Below, one piece after another: positions 12,972 through 24,291 of a stretch of 64,000 bases of DNA. Position numbers and translations under genes: made by a program. The stretch is from the NCBI GenBank assembly GCA_030267565.1, contig BRXU01000005.1, positions 1,032,001-1,096,000 on the forward strand, written 5' to 3'. The notes beneath the pieces were generated by a model. It was not told where the DNA came from. It made no database searches and saw only the letters and a list, made by a program, of their open reading frames with translations. This DNA comes from Pleodorina starrii. Its lineage: Eukaryota > Chlorophyta > Chlorophyceae > Chlamydomonadales > Volvocaceae. Positions within the stretch are counted from its first letter, which is position 1. The number at the start of each line of letters is the position of its first letter.

Positions 12972-15573
12972 AGGGGCGGAGTAGAGGGGCGGAGACGAGC
13001 TGCGAAGGCGGATGTGTGTGTGCCGCGGCGAGCGCGCTTACTTCTTGCGGTTGTGCGTGGCCAGCGGGCTGGCGAGGGAGGGTAAATTGCGCGCCGAGAG
13101 AGGGGAGGGGAGGAGCTGCTTCTACGCGTGTGTGCGTGCGTGCGAGTCCCCGCGTGATGAGGTGCGCTCGGTCGCGAATGGGCGGTAAGGTCTATCTGGC
13201 GGGCGCCCGGGAGCAGGCTACCCCGTCCGTGAGTGCGGTTCGAAAAGGCGCGTTTCATGCAGTGCAGTGCGGAGAAGGCGTGGTTCGCGCAGTGCGGGAA
13301 AAGAGCGCATTTCAGGACGGAGGGGCAGCAGAGCGTGTGGGGGGAGGAGTTTGTGGCCTGTGGTCGTGGAGACCAGTGAAAGTGAGGGAGGCGGAGTGGG
13401 GTGGGGGCGACTCGGGTGTCGGCTTACGGCTGATGTTTTTCGCAATTGTGTGTGAGAGGGTGAAGATGCGCAGCCGCTCGTGTCTGGGAGCGTGACGGGT
13501 AGGGGACCCCGGCCTGAGCTGGGCCGGACCTGCGCGCTGGCCCTTTGGCATTTGATTTATAGCAGCTCGCTCTCGTTCCAAGTTTTATTGCTTTACTGTG
13601 TTTGCTCTTGTCGGTTGACCAGGCGCGCGAGGGCGGGACTCCGCCACGCCGGCTGGGAGGGGGAGGCGGCCCCTTCTGGTTCTGGCTCGCGGCGTTGGCT
13701 ACGGGAGCGGCTCCTTTGTCGACCACACGTCTTCGAATTTCCCACGAGGTTTCATTCTTTTTGCCTCCCCTCGTGTGCCTGCTTGCTCTGGGCGGAGAAA
13801 GGGGGCAGGAGCGGGGCCCACCCACACGGCGGGCAATCTGATTGCCCCCTGCGTCGCCGCTTGGTGCCGTCGCGGCCGCTGTTCGAAGCTTCTTTGGGGC
13901 GCCATGTACGACTGCTACGACACGACTCATGGCATACTCGTGGTATACTGTCCTTTTTGTGGCCTTTTCGCAGATTCGACAGCACTCGCTCGCAGGCGGT
14001 ACACGGCGTTTCCGTAGAACGATTCAGTCGCGCGACTTTCCGTCGTGCGTATCCTCGGGAGCTCATAATCTGTTATTGGGATGAAGACATTGGGGTGCTC
14101 GGGATTACAGCGACTGGTATATAACACTGACACAGCTGAATGTTTTGGTGTACAATCGGGATCTGTGAATCTTTGGCGGGGCCGCAAACGCTCGGATCGA
14201 GCTTCGTACAGGTTGATACCGTACATTCTGGCGGCAGGCGCGCCCAGTGCCCCGCTGCCCCCCGAGTGGCGTCGCTGCTTCGCATTAATCCTTCCTGTCA
14301 ATGTCGATGCGGCCTGAGCACTGACCGAACCTGATCGAATCGGCTCAGCTAGATTGTTCCGGCTACTCTGTTCCTTCAAGCATTGCGTTCAGACTTCAGA
14401 GCACTAACATACCGGTAGACTGTGAACAATCCAGCTTCAACGGCCGCCATGGCTGATTGACCCACAGGTCATTCGGCCAGCACCCATGGATGCCATGGTA
14501 GATACCCCACCATGGATATGCCCCGCATAACACCATTCGCATAGCCCAGGTGTCCCGCACAACCCCACCACGAGAGATACTGCATGTCGCTAAACGCGCT
14601 GCAACTCAGCTGCCAACCCTAGGTAACCCAACCAGCTGCATCCACACAAGAAAGGGCCATGAGCACATGGCCCACAAGATAATCTTGGCAATCGGCCAAA
14701 AGGCACATCAGGTGCACCAAAATTGCCAACGGCATCAGAAAGGAGCAAGACGCATTAAAACCAGCGTAGGTTATGGATGAAGAGCAGTACTGTCTCTGAA
14801 GTACGGAGGGGGCCACTCTTAACCCACTGATTTCCTTCACGCCATGCCACGCCTTGACAAACACAACCGGGAGCTAACCCCCATGAGCACAACCCACATC
14901 ATCCGTCATCGCAAAAATGCCAACATTCCGCAAACAAACATACATGCAGTTGTGTCCACAATTTAACGGTTAGGGTTTTGAAGGTGCCCAATTGCCCGTC
15001 CCCCGACAATCGGTGCACCTTTGCCACTGCCCAAACAACTAAAACCCCCGGCGCCGCGCAGCATTGGAGGCAAAACTGGCAGGCTACGGCGCGTCAAGTA
15101 GAGCAGTCACCAAAAGATAAAGAATCCGCGCAGGCTTCCGCCGAAAATCAGCGGCAGGGATTGCGGGGGATTGGCCCCCTGTTCAGCCCCTGACATGGAC
15201 ATGTCCACGTCACCGCCTTACCCGTGTGTGTAGGCGCCCAACCCATCCACGCAACCCAATCACGTTACCGCCCAACCCATCCACCGCGTGCCGCAAAGCC
15301 GGGAAGCCGCAATCAGCGGCACCCTCGGAAAAACCCCCATACGGTACATTCCAAGCCGCCCCTGTCGAGCACATCATTCCGTTGCCAGGGCAGCGTCACG
15401 CCGCCCTCATCGCCGCACCGAACTCGCCATCGACGATCAACCCTACCACCTGCACAGTTGACTGCGCAACGATCGACGACGCCCTCATGCTGGGTCATGC
15501 AAGGCAGCTGTCGCCCCGCATCAAAGCACGGAGCTGACACCTGGGAAAATGCCGGTGCGGCCGCGTGGGCCGC
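12972..15573. other. Intergenic, no convincing gene
   Basis: It starts with the 3' UTR of the 10646 gene. GC-rich purine tracts at 13000-13500 give way to AT-richer unique DNA. ORFs here lack splice-site support and coding composition. Confidence 0.45.
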
Positions 15574-16845
15574 TTAGGAGGCCGCGACCGCGGTTCCGGC
15601 AGCGGGCGCGGCACCGGTGTACAGGACGTTCGTGTCGCCGGCGTGCTTCGCGCCATCGCCGTTGATGCCGTCGGCTTGATGCGCGGCGTCGCCGTTCTGG
15701 CTTGTACGGTTCTTCCTGATGGGCCGAGGAAACAGATGGCACATGATGGAGGGGCACGCGGGCGAAGTCGATCGTCGTTGGACATTGAGTGATTGGGGAG
15801 TGCGACGAGAAGTAAGTGCTAGTACGGCACCATTTCTTCACAGGGCGCGAGGGCGGGTGCTGTGCAGTTGGGGTTGCTATAATGGAATCCAGACCTCCAG
15901 AAGAAGTGTTTTTGCATACGTTATGAAACTGGAGGCCTTTGATGAGGTCCATGAAACAATTCGTGCTCAGGCAAGCATACCATTAGGTTGGCGAGATGGC
16001 GACAGACCCGACAGTTGCAGTCGTACGACGTCAGCGATTTTTTTGTTTGAAGAAAGCGACATAATGGACACTATATAACTCCAAACTACATCCATGCGAT
16101 GGCCAGGGTGGCCGCGTGCGTACCTTCGCCGTTGCTTTGGCGCGGTTCCGTCGGCGGTGTGCCTGCAACAAGGAAACGGGAGATGAATTGTGCAAAGCGA
16201 GTCTGCGAAGGCCATAGATGAAAAATTCAATGCAGAGCATAAATTGTCTGGCAAAGCAGCGCAGGCCATCGCACACATGCACAGGCATTCAGGCAATAAG
16301 TAGTCCGATGGCGAAAAATTACCAGCCCGCAAAGCGCAGCGGGGCCATGGAAAATCAATTGTCCTTCAACACTGCGCGTGCGTTTAGGGGACCGCGCTGT
16401 GCCGGGCCGCATGTTAAACCCCACGACACCGCTTGAGTGCAGCGTGTGTTCTATGCCAAAGTTGCTAGAGGGAACGCTGGCTACACCAGGGTTGCCGCAT
16501 TACACAAAATGTTGCTGAAAACTAACCACGTCTTCCGAGCTTCAACTGCTACACTTTGACGACACTCCACTGCCCAGCACGCACGCCCGAATTTATCTGG
16601 CAAGCCTCACGGCGAACTGGTGCACAGTCCGGTAAGAAATATGTATTTCCGACGCCACGCCGCTCGGCCGCTCCCAGTTTATAGAGTTTGGGGTAACCGT
16701 AGAGCTACATGGGCGGAAGTGTCGAACCCACCTGCGACGCGGAGCAGACCCCTTTGCGCCGTGGGCTTGTCCATCAGCGCTCTGTGTTCTGCTGCGCTGA
16801 GTTCTGCCCTCCTTTGCGCTTGCGGCGAGACAGCAGCGCGTCAAC
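15574..16845 (-). CDS. Tentative 3' exons of an unknown gene (basic, polar C-terminal tail)
   Basis: Three minus-strand exons join without a phase break: 16845-16732 (CAG acceptor, GTGGGT donor), 16162-16124 (39 bases, GTACGC donor) and 15715-15574 (TAA stop). They read through AKEGRTQRSRTQSADGQAHG, then HTADGTAPKQRRRKNR, then GDTNVLYTGAAPAAGTAVAA. This is a highly polar, Arg-rich tail of the kind found at the end of larger proteins. Upstream exons were not identified; a piece reading GYTGSITPSFVLGLDADCK near 16990-16940 may belong. A competing reading of the 16.8 kb exon stops after SRRKRKGGQNSAQQNTER. No function can be assigned. Confidence 0.35.
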
Positions 16846-16849
16846 CTGA

Positions 16850-17488
16850 CCACCGCCCTCACACTAAGTCGGACGATGAGGAAGATGTGATGAATCATAT
16901 TGGAGTAAACTAGTAATGTTGTTGCTTGACAAGTGATGCACGTTTTGCAGTCAGCGTCCAGTCCCAGCACAAAGGACGGCGTGATACTGCCGGTATAGCC
17001 TTCCAGCCACTTAAGAAAACATGTGCCTATAAAGTAATATGCACGTAATGGCTTGGTGGCCGGAATGGATTGGCCATAAACCGGCACAGGCGGAATAAAA
17101 GGCCCGTATATGCATTTGGCCGAGCAACCGCCCGTCCCCTTCACACTTTGTCAAGTTGCGTGCTCAAAACCTCACTTGCGACAGCACAAAAAATATATTC
17201 ATACAATTCCTATAACACACTACTTATAAGGCAGCTGCTTGAAGTACCTTATACGAAGCCGTAAACTGGAAGGTGGAAAAAGTGTTACCTCATTTCCATG
17301 ACGTAATCCGGCACACCGCTATATAGTACTACGTCGCAACCTAAATTCCTATCATCAAACTCTAAACACATGCCATACAAAGGCTGTTGGGTTAGGAATT
17401 TGATCCCCCTATCTCAGAGCGACATCGTTCGTAAAGTTACCGCCAGATAGAGCACACTGCTGAAACCTTTCAACAAACCACAGCAGCA
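16850..17488. other. Intergenic upstream of first C2 gene
   Basis: AT-rich, with no supported exon on the plus strand. It holds the promoter of the C2 gene at 17489 and possibly further 5' exons of the tentative leftward gene. Confidence 0.4.
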
Positions 17489-18941
17489 ATGGCGCTTTGC
17501 CCAGGCGTCGTCTCCGTGACCATTGAGTTTGCCGAGGGACTCAGGGATCGCGATTTCATCTTCAGGCACGTTTATCTCTCGGCTTAAGCGTGCGGCCCGA
17601 TCGCCTGTCACGATCGCAAACTGTATCGGCAGCAAAATGCTTGCGATATGTTGCATGATTGATTTGGGATGGCACCTCTGCGTGTGCATCCACCTGCCTC
17701 CGACCTCTTGACATGTATCCGTTTAGTTGGCCAGGGTTGGCCAGGGTTTAAGCGCGGCCGCATTTAAAAGGCTTGCAACGTATGAGCTTTCAGTGACAAT
17801 TTTGCTACTCGTGCCGGCGCAGGCAAAGCCCCTACGCCATCGTCTCCGTGGGCGCCCAGACGTATCGCACCCAAACGGCCAGCAGGGGCGGCACGAACCC
17901 CGTATGGAACGAGACCTTTCAGTTCAACATCTGCAACGAGAACGACCTGCTCGTTGAGCTCAAGGTAAGCTGGTCCGGCAAGTGTCTGCTTCGTCGACAC
18001 GGCCGAACACGACCGCCCGTGATCTACACGTACTGATGTCGTCGTACTGGCAGGGGTGTGACGACAAACGACGCGTTCCTTGCATGCCTTTTGTTCCACA
18101 CCGAGAACAACTAGGTTAGCGGCATACAGCCATCAGCTGAGGTTTATTTGGAAGAATTGGAAAGCGCGTGGTGGGCGCCAGGGCGGCTTCTGCTGCTTGC
18201 CCCGGGGCTCAATCTGTCTGCGCTGTGCACGCTGTGACCCTCTGCGTGGCATGGTACACATGTACGACGCATGAGTACGACCTGTATACGACACGCGGCG
18301 TGTAGTGCGCGGCTAGCGTAGACATACACCCCTGCCTCGCTCACTGTGGCGTGTCCAGAACACTCGCTCTCGCACTCCCACCTCGGAATTCCCTCACCGC
18401 TGCCCGCTGCCGCACCCCCACTCACCAGGTACTCACACATTCCGTCCTTCCGGCCTAACCACGATCTGGTCCCAACCACCCTGCCAACCGTAACTAACCA
18501 CCGCAGGACAGCGAAGTTGGCCGGGACCCCAACTTGGGCTCCGCCTCTATCAACCTGATGCGTGTCCGCCAGTTCGGTCAGGACCGGCAGCAGGTGCCGG
18601 TCATGAGCCAACGCAACATGGAGCAGTACGGACTCATCTCGGTGTCCTTGTCGTTCCAGCCGGACATGTACGGCAGCCAGCAGCCGATGTACGGCGGCGG
18701 CATGCAGCAACCCGTGTACGGCGGCGGAATGCAGCAGCCCATGTACGGCGGCGGCATGCAGCAGCCCATGTATGGCGGCGGCATGGGCGGCATGGGGATG
18801 GGGATGCAGGGCGGCATCGGAATGCAGCAGCAGGTAATGGTGGCTGAGGAGTTTGGCGGCCTGCCACGACACCACCATCACCACCACCACCACCGCGGCG
18901 ACGTGGAGGTCGTGGTGATTGAGCGGGAGCAGTATTACTGA
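17489..18941 (+). CDS. Small C2-domain protein with Met/Gly/Gln repeats and His8 tail (C2 copy 1)
   Basis: Three exons give 217 aa: 17489-17565, 17823-17964, 18507-18941. The first 125 or so residues form a single C2 beta-sandwich, with TIEFAEGLRD, SPYAIVSVGAQTYRT, the family hallmark NPVWNETF and EVGRDPNLGSASINL. Plant proteins with an N-terminal C2 followed by a low-complexity tail (SRC2/CAR-like) bind membranes, often with calcium. The tail has four near-copies of MYGGGMQQP, then eight histidines, Arg, and GDVEVVVIEREQYY. Exon lengths 77 and 142 are identical to those of the copies at 24292 and 49890. The first intron begins with GC rather than GT if the paralog phase is kept. Calcium dependence is not established from sequence. 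Confidence 0.85.
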
Positions 18942-19791
18942 TGCTGAGTCAACCCACTGCATGGACGTATGGAGGTGACTGCCGTTCTTAAAGATGTCTT
19001 AGGCGATGCGATATAGGCTGTCAGCTGCCATCGTGGACCTCCCACACGGTCGCGTGGCGGCCTTGGCACTTGCCGTTCATCCGACCGGCAGGCTGTCGGG
19101 AGTGGGCGCTGGGAGCTACGCTGCTGCCTGTGTTGCGGGGCCAGGGGGGTGTACTTGTTGTTTTGTATTTTGACGATTCTTATGTCCTCAGCGGGTGGGT
19201 TGCCGTGGGTTCGCAAACGCATAGTTTGCGAATGTGAGAGGCGCCGCGTTGGCTTGTTTTGTTGGGTTGGAGCCTTTGATGCTTCAGTTCTTGGGTTGTG
19301 TGGCTGTTACTAATTTGGCCAGGGTCTGTATAGGCTATTTCCGTTTGAGTGAGCCGTGCAGCTACTTTGAAGCATGGTTTCGGGGCGCGCTTGGAGGTTA
19401 TTGGAAACACGCAGGCTATCAATGACCTCTAGCGTGCCGCAAGTACATCCCGAAGCGAACTTAAGGGCGGCCACTAAGAAATACATTTTTTGTCATTGAC
19501 ACTGGAGTGGAGGGTCGGAGGCAAAAAAAAAGCACCCCGCTTCGGTACCAGTCGCACCTGTTGGACTGAAAAGGATTGCAACATTTATTGCAGGACTTTA
19601 ATTTGTAGCCGTTTGTATGAAACCCGCATCGAAGTGCCAACTGCCAAGAGGTCTCAAGGAATCTCGCCCCTACCCATAACGACGAGCGGGGTCTTCGCCT
19701 AGGCTCAAGCCGCTTTTTACTGATCAGCCAGACAGAGTGCAACTGCCCCAAGGAGCCTAACCTAAGCGCGGAGCCTTCGTGTGACAAAACA
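18942..19791. other. Intergenic: C2 3' UTR and VAMP upstream region
   Basis: No exon. It contains the 3' UTR of C2 copy 1 and the promoter side of the SNARE gene. No TGTAA was found. Confidence 0.45.
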
Positions 19792-22406
19792 ATGTCGGGG
19801 CAAGGGCCGCAGAGGATTCTCTACAGCCTCGTCGCAAGGGGCCAAATTGTCCTGGCGGAACACAGGTAGCTTGTTAATTAGGCACAAGAATGCCTCGACG
19901 TAAGTTTGCCTTTTCCGAGACCCTGTCTGCTCGTGGACGCATCAATCCTCTACTGCGTTGTGTAATGCGTAACACTACGCGCTTACGACCCTAAAGCCTG
20001 ACCATCCCAACCCGACACGTTGCGTCACCAGTGTCGTCAGCGGTAACGCCAACGTCATCGCCGTGCGCATATTGGAAAAGCTGCAGCATGAGGACACGTG
20101 AGTAACGAACGCGAGGAGGACGGCGACATGGGCGAAGCTATCTTGGCTGAACAGGCTGGGGTAAATTACGAAGATGCCGCAGCGGAAGGGACGGGCTCTT
20201 AGGGGAGGGGTAACGGGCTCGCGCGTGTGAAGTACCGCCTTAAGAACCTGGCCACTGTCATAGGCGAGGCGGTCATGCATCCCCTTGATCAAGCGCGCAA
20301 CGCACATCCTGATTTTGACCCGCGGATTCGTGCAGGACCAGGCCGAGTTCGTTGTTCCGTGCGGCCCTGACCTCCCCCTCCGCCCCGCCCTGCAGCCTCT
20401 CCCAATCCAGACCGCATCCCCCGTCACTCCCCGCCCCCCTCCCCCCATTCCACCTCCCAGTCGTGTGAGCTACACTCAGGAGCGGCACATGTTCCACGTG
20501 ATGGTCTCGGATGGGATCACCTTCATGGCGGTGGCGGAGGAGGTACAGGGGGCGGGCTGGGGGATGAGGGAACGGGTAGGAATCTAGGGAAAGGGAAAGG
20601 GTAGGGAAAGGGGGGTTATCATGACGAAACCGTAGAGATGGGGCGGAGGAAAGGGGCAGGGGAGAGGAGCTCGGAGCGAGGGATGAGGCGACAAGGTTGG
20701 GGGGAAAGGAGGTTGGGGGGCGATCAGTCCTGGCAGTGTCAGCGGCGTCAGGTTGGGCGGGGAAGCGCCACTTGGGTCTCTCGGGCTGTGGGTTTCGTGT
20801 AGCACTAAGTCATGTACCCCAGGCGCCGGAGGCATTGCCCCCGCACCGGACGCCGAGGCCTAGCAACGGGGTCAGGTCATGTTTGGGGTTGTGGGGATAA
20901 CACGCACCTGGAGGTTGGCGACCCTTCCGCCTGCCCATGCAACCACCCAACGGTGTTGCCCCCTTGCCCCCGCCCCGTTCGCTTGCCTGTATGTGTCGCC
21001 TGTCCATCCATCCGAGTGCCCGCCTGTCCATCCATCCGAGTGCCCGCCTGTCCCATCCCTTTGCTCCTTTCGCCGCCCACTCGCGCCCTTCAGGCCTTTG
21101 GGCGCCGCATCCCCTTCGCCTTTCTGGACGACATCCGGGGCCGTTTCGTGGGGATGTACGGCGCAGCCGCCAAGGACGTGAGTCGGAGTAGGTTGAAGCG
21201 TGCTAGGGTGGGCTGGAATCTGTCCGAATCGTTGGGGTCGGTTGGCGGGCCGGCGGGAAGCCTTGGGGGTCGGGTGGGGCCCGGGCGGGTTGAGAAACAC
21301 GGCGGACGAGGGTTGCCCGAGACCTTTTTCAGCCCCATGGGGACCTCAGTGTCGCCTGCGCCCCTCAACGAACCTCCCAGTCCCAAAAATAGCATCCCCA
21401 GTGCCCCCAATGCGATCCTCCTCGCCACCTCTCAACCAACTACCAATAAACCGCAGGCAGTTGCGTACGAGTACAACAATGAGTTCAGCCGGGTGCTGGG
21501 CGAGCGAGCCGCCGCGTTCAGCGATCCTGCCGCCGACGCCATCAACCGGGTCAAGGTGGGTCGGGGTGCCCAAGGTACGACCAGACTGCCGTACCGGCGC
21601 ATCGGGCATTGGGCATTGCGCCCCACCGCTACACTACCCGTCTCCGGTTTTCCACACCTGTTGTCGCTCCTCCTCCGCCGCCCATTTTTCGTCCATCGGA
21701 TGCCTTGTACCTCTTGTACACGGCACCCTCCACACATCCGCAACACACATCAGTACATCCATCCGCCTGTGCATGCTTGCATCGGCCTGCCGTGCATTCC
21801 GTACTGCCGTACCGCAGGGTGAGCTGCATGAGGTGAAGCACATTATGATTGAGAACATCGAAAAGGTGTTGGAGCGGGGAGAGAGGCTGGACCTGCTGGT
21901 GCGTCGGGAGGGGCAGTGAGGGAGGGGAGAGGGATGGGAGGGGAGAGGGATTTTGTTGCGGTGTCTTCTTTACCGTCGCCTCTGCCACTAGTCTCCGTCC
22001 CTCCCGTACGGTGTCCTCCTTGATTCCGCCCCCAACTGGCCGCTGCTGCTGCCGCCGCCGCAGGTCGACAAGACCGAGGGGCTGCAGCAGGTGTCGCTAG
22101 CGTTCCGTCGGGAGGCGAGGCGGCTGAAGCAGACTCTATGGTGGAAGGTACGGCGGGAAGGCGGGAAAGCGGGGCTGGAGGGGAAAGTGCGGCACCAGTA
22201 ATCGAGCATTGCGCCCTATGTCCGATCCGGCCCTGAAGAACAACGACCCCGACCCCAAACCCTCACAATCACGCGTTCCTGCCTCGCCTCTCCTGACTGA
22301 TTGGTCGCAGAACGTGCGGCTGTGGCTTGTGGTGAGCGGCGCCACAATGGCGGTCATTTACTTCATTGTTGCCATGGTGTGCGGATTCACGTTCAGCCGC
22401 TGCTGA
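19792..22406 (+). CDS. VAMP7: VAMP7-type longin R-SNARE, complete
   Basis: Eight exons, all phases matching, give 221 aa: 19792-19865, 20032-20097, 20461-20542, 21094-21177, 21457-21555, 21818-21898, 22064-22147, 22311-22406. The longin domain spans residues 1 to ~125 (ILYSLVARGQIVLAEH, GNANVIAVRILEKL, SYTQERHMFHVMVSDGITF, AFGRRIPFAFLDDI). The SNARE helix starts at GELHEVKHIMIENIEKVLER, with the zero-layer arginine R155, and continues through DKTEGLQQ. A WWK juncture leads into a C-terminal anchor (LWLVVSGATMAVIYFIVAMV, ~194-213). This is the usual length and order of the plant/algal VAMP72 group. These tail-anchored proteins drive fusion at the plasma membrane, endosome or contractile vacuole; which compartment cannot be read from the sequence. 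Confidence 0.96.
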
Positions 22407-22646
22407 GGGCGCGAGAGGGGGAAGGGGGGGCAGGGGGAGCGGGCAAGGCAGCTTCAGGGGGCCACACAGGCGGCTTGGGAAGAGGCGGCTTGGGAGAGCT
22501 TCCCGGTTGAGTGACCATGAGGCCGTTGGGCCCACTTCGTCTGGGGGTGGGAGGCTGTGGGCTGCATAGCGGCGGGTGCGGCTGTGGTGGTGGTGGGGGC
22601 TTTAGGGGGGTTGTGATGCGTGACGGCTGAGATTTGGGGATGGGAA

Positions 22647-22651
22647 TGTAA
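22647..22651 (+). terminator. Candidate TGTAA polyadenylation signal of VAMP7 gene
   Basis: TGTAA on the coding strand, 241 bases past the stop codon. Confidence 0.45.
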
Positions 22652-24291
22652 GGGGCGGTGATGGCGCTAGCTGGCAGGCGTTGTTGTTGCGTGTTGAGGA
22701 TAAGTGAGCTTTCAATGTTCCCAGGCATTCTGCGCATTGACGGGGCATTCCGGGCGCGGCAGGGCCGCAGGGGACAGTGCTGGCACTGTGGCACAGGCCC
22801 ACCGCTGCCGCTGAAGACAGCGGCGGCAACAGCAAGAATCGGGAATGGAGTGACGGCTGCATTGGGGCAGGATGGGCGGCAGGAGGGGTAAAGCGGAGGC
22901 TTCCGGAGCGGGAATTGCCTTCTTTAGTTGAGAGCTGGAGATACGCTTCGTTTAATCGGTTTGTTTGTTTGGCCCCAATTCGGCCAGGATGATGCTCGTG
23001 TCGGGGAGCCCCTCAACACTCTTTCGAAGACAATTATGTGCATATGCAAGATTCCTTTCACTGACAATTTGACAAAGCCTTCGCGTATGAAGTTCACAGG
23101 ACGCCCGGGGCGCCTACCCTGTCCCGCTCCGGCCCAGGTCTCGTCCCGCAAACGAAACCCATGTATGGTCGAACCCCTGCGCCGCGCGGAGCTTGCAATG
23201 CACATCTCCGCCCTGGCTTCTTTTAAGGGACGATGGCATCTCGCTGTTCTCCATCGCCAAACCGCGCCCGCCCGACAACTTGAACGCAAGGCCGCGCGCC
23301 GACGCACATACGGATGCCAACAGTTCGCCAGCTAGGCAGCTCTCGAATATCAAAATCGCGAAGGGTAGGACATTTTTTGCTGTTGCTGCACATGCGTGTT
23401 ACGCGGCAGCCTGCATCATGCGTGGGGCGCTGCCGAACAAGGCCGACATGGAAATCATGGCGAAGGTATAGCTATTGTCATCTTGTCATCTGTAAAAATT
23501 TTCCATTGCAAATTTGTGATATCGCTCATTTGCATGTGTTCCGAACAATTTGAGAACAGCGGTGAGCTTCAGTGCACAGCGTTGGTGTTTCCATCGCGTG
23601 CGCGGTGTGTCCACGGCCCATAGACAAAGCAAGTTCATGGAAATCTCATGACAAAGTGCTGTAAAAGTCAAGCATTTCATTGTTGCACTGGGCCGCGATC
23701 GGCAGGGATATGCCGGCAGCTATTATAGCCGTTTTGTCACTTTTCTTTGGACACACATCATCGTGCAAAACGTTAATGACCTTGTCTAAATTATCAACAT
23801 CAAAATTTTAAGCTTTGTATGTAAGATTTACTCAGAGTAGCCTTAGGGCACTGTGTGAATCAGTGAATGTACAGTAGCTGACAAATCCAGTTTCCACAAG
23901 TGTGAAAAATGCCGCTCTCAGAGTTGTCAGGAGTGGACAGGCGTTAACTCACAGGAATTTTATAGAGAACATATGAATGTTTGGATACGGTCTAAGATGC
24001 ACGGGGTTCGTAAGCCGGTTTCAAGTAGGCGGCGGTAGACGAGTATGACAGAAACGCGTGTTAGTTGCGCTTAATTGCGTTAAATCACTGGAACATAAAT
24101 AAGCGGCAAAGTAACTGAGAACATCCCTTCCACCTTCGCCGTCCAACTGTATCGTACTCTCGCTTTCCGGGACTCGGCTAGCTTCATTTCCTTATCTTCT
24201 GTCCAGGTTTAGCTCTTGTGAAAAGACATTATAATTTCTTGTGAAGGTGTCAGGCAACTCCTTTGCAAGAACAATCAGGAACAATAATACA
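22652..24291. other. Intergenic between VAMP7 and second C2 gene
   Basis: No supported exon. The right-hand part (23480-24290) is strongly AT-rich. It carries the promoter of the C2 gene at 24292. Confidence 0.5.

Noticed and set aside
20812..21822. 336-codon plus-strand ORF over the VAMP7 gene
   Set aside because: It reads through introns; the real exons inside it match VAMP7 with consensus splice sites.
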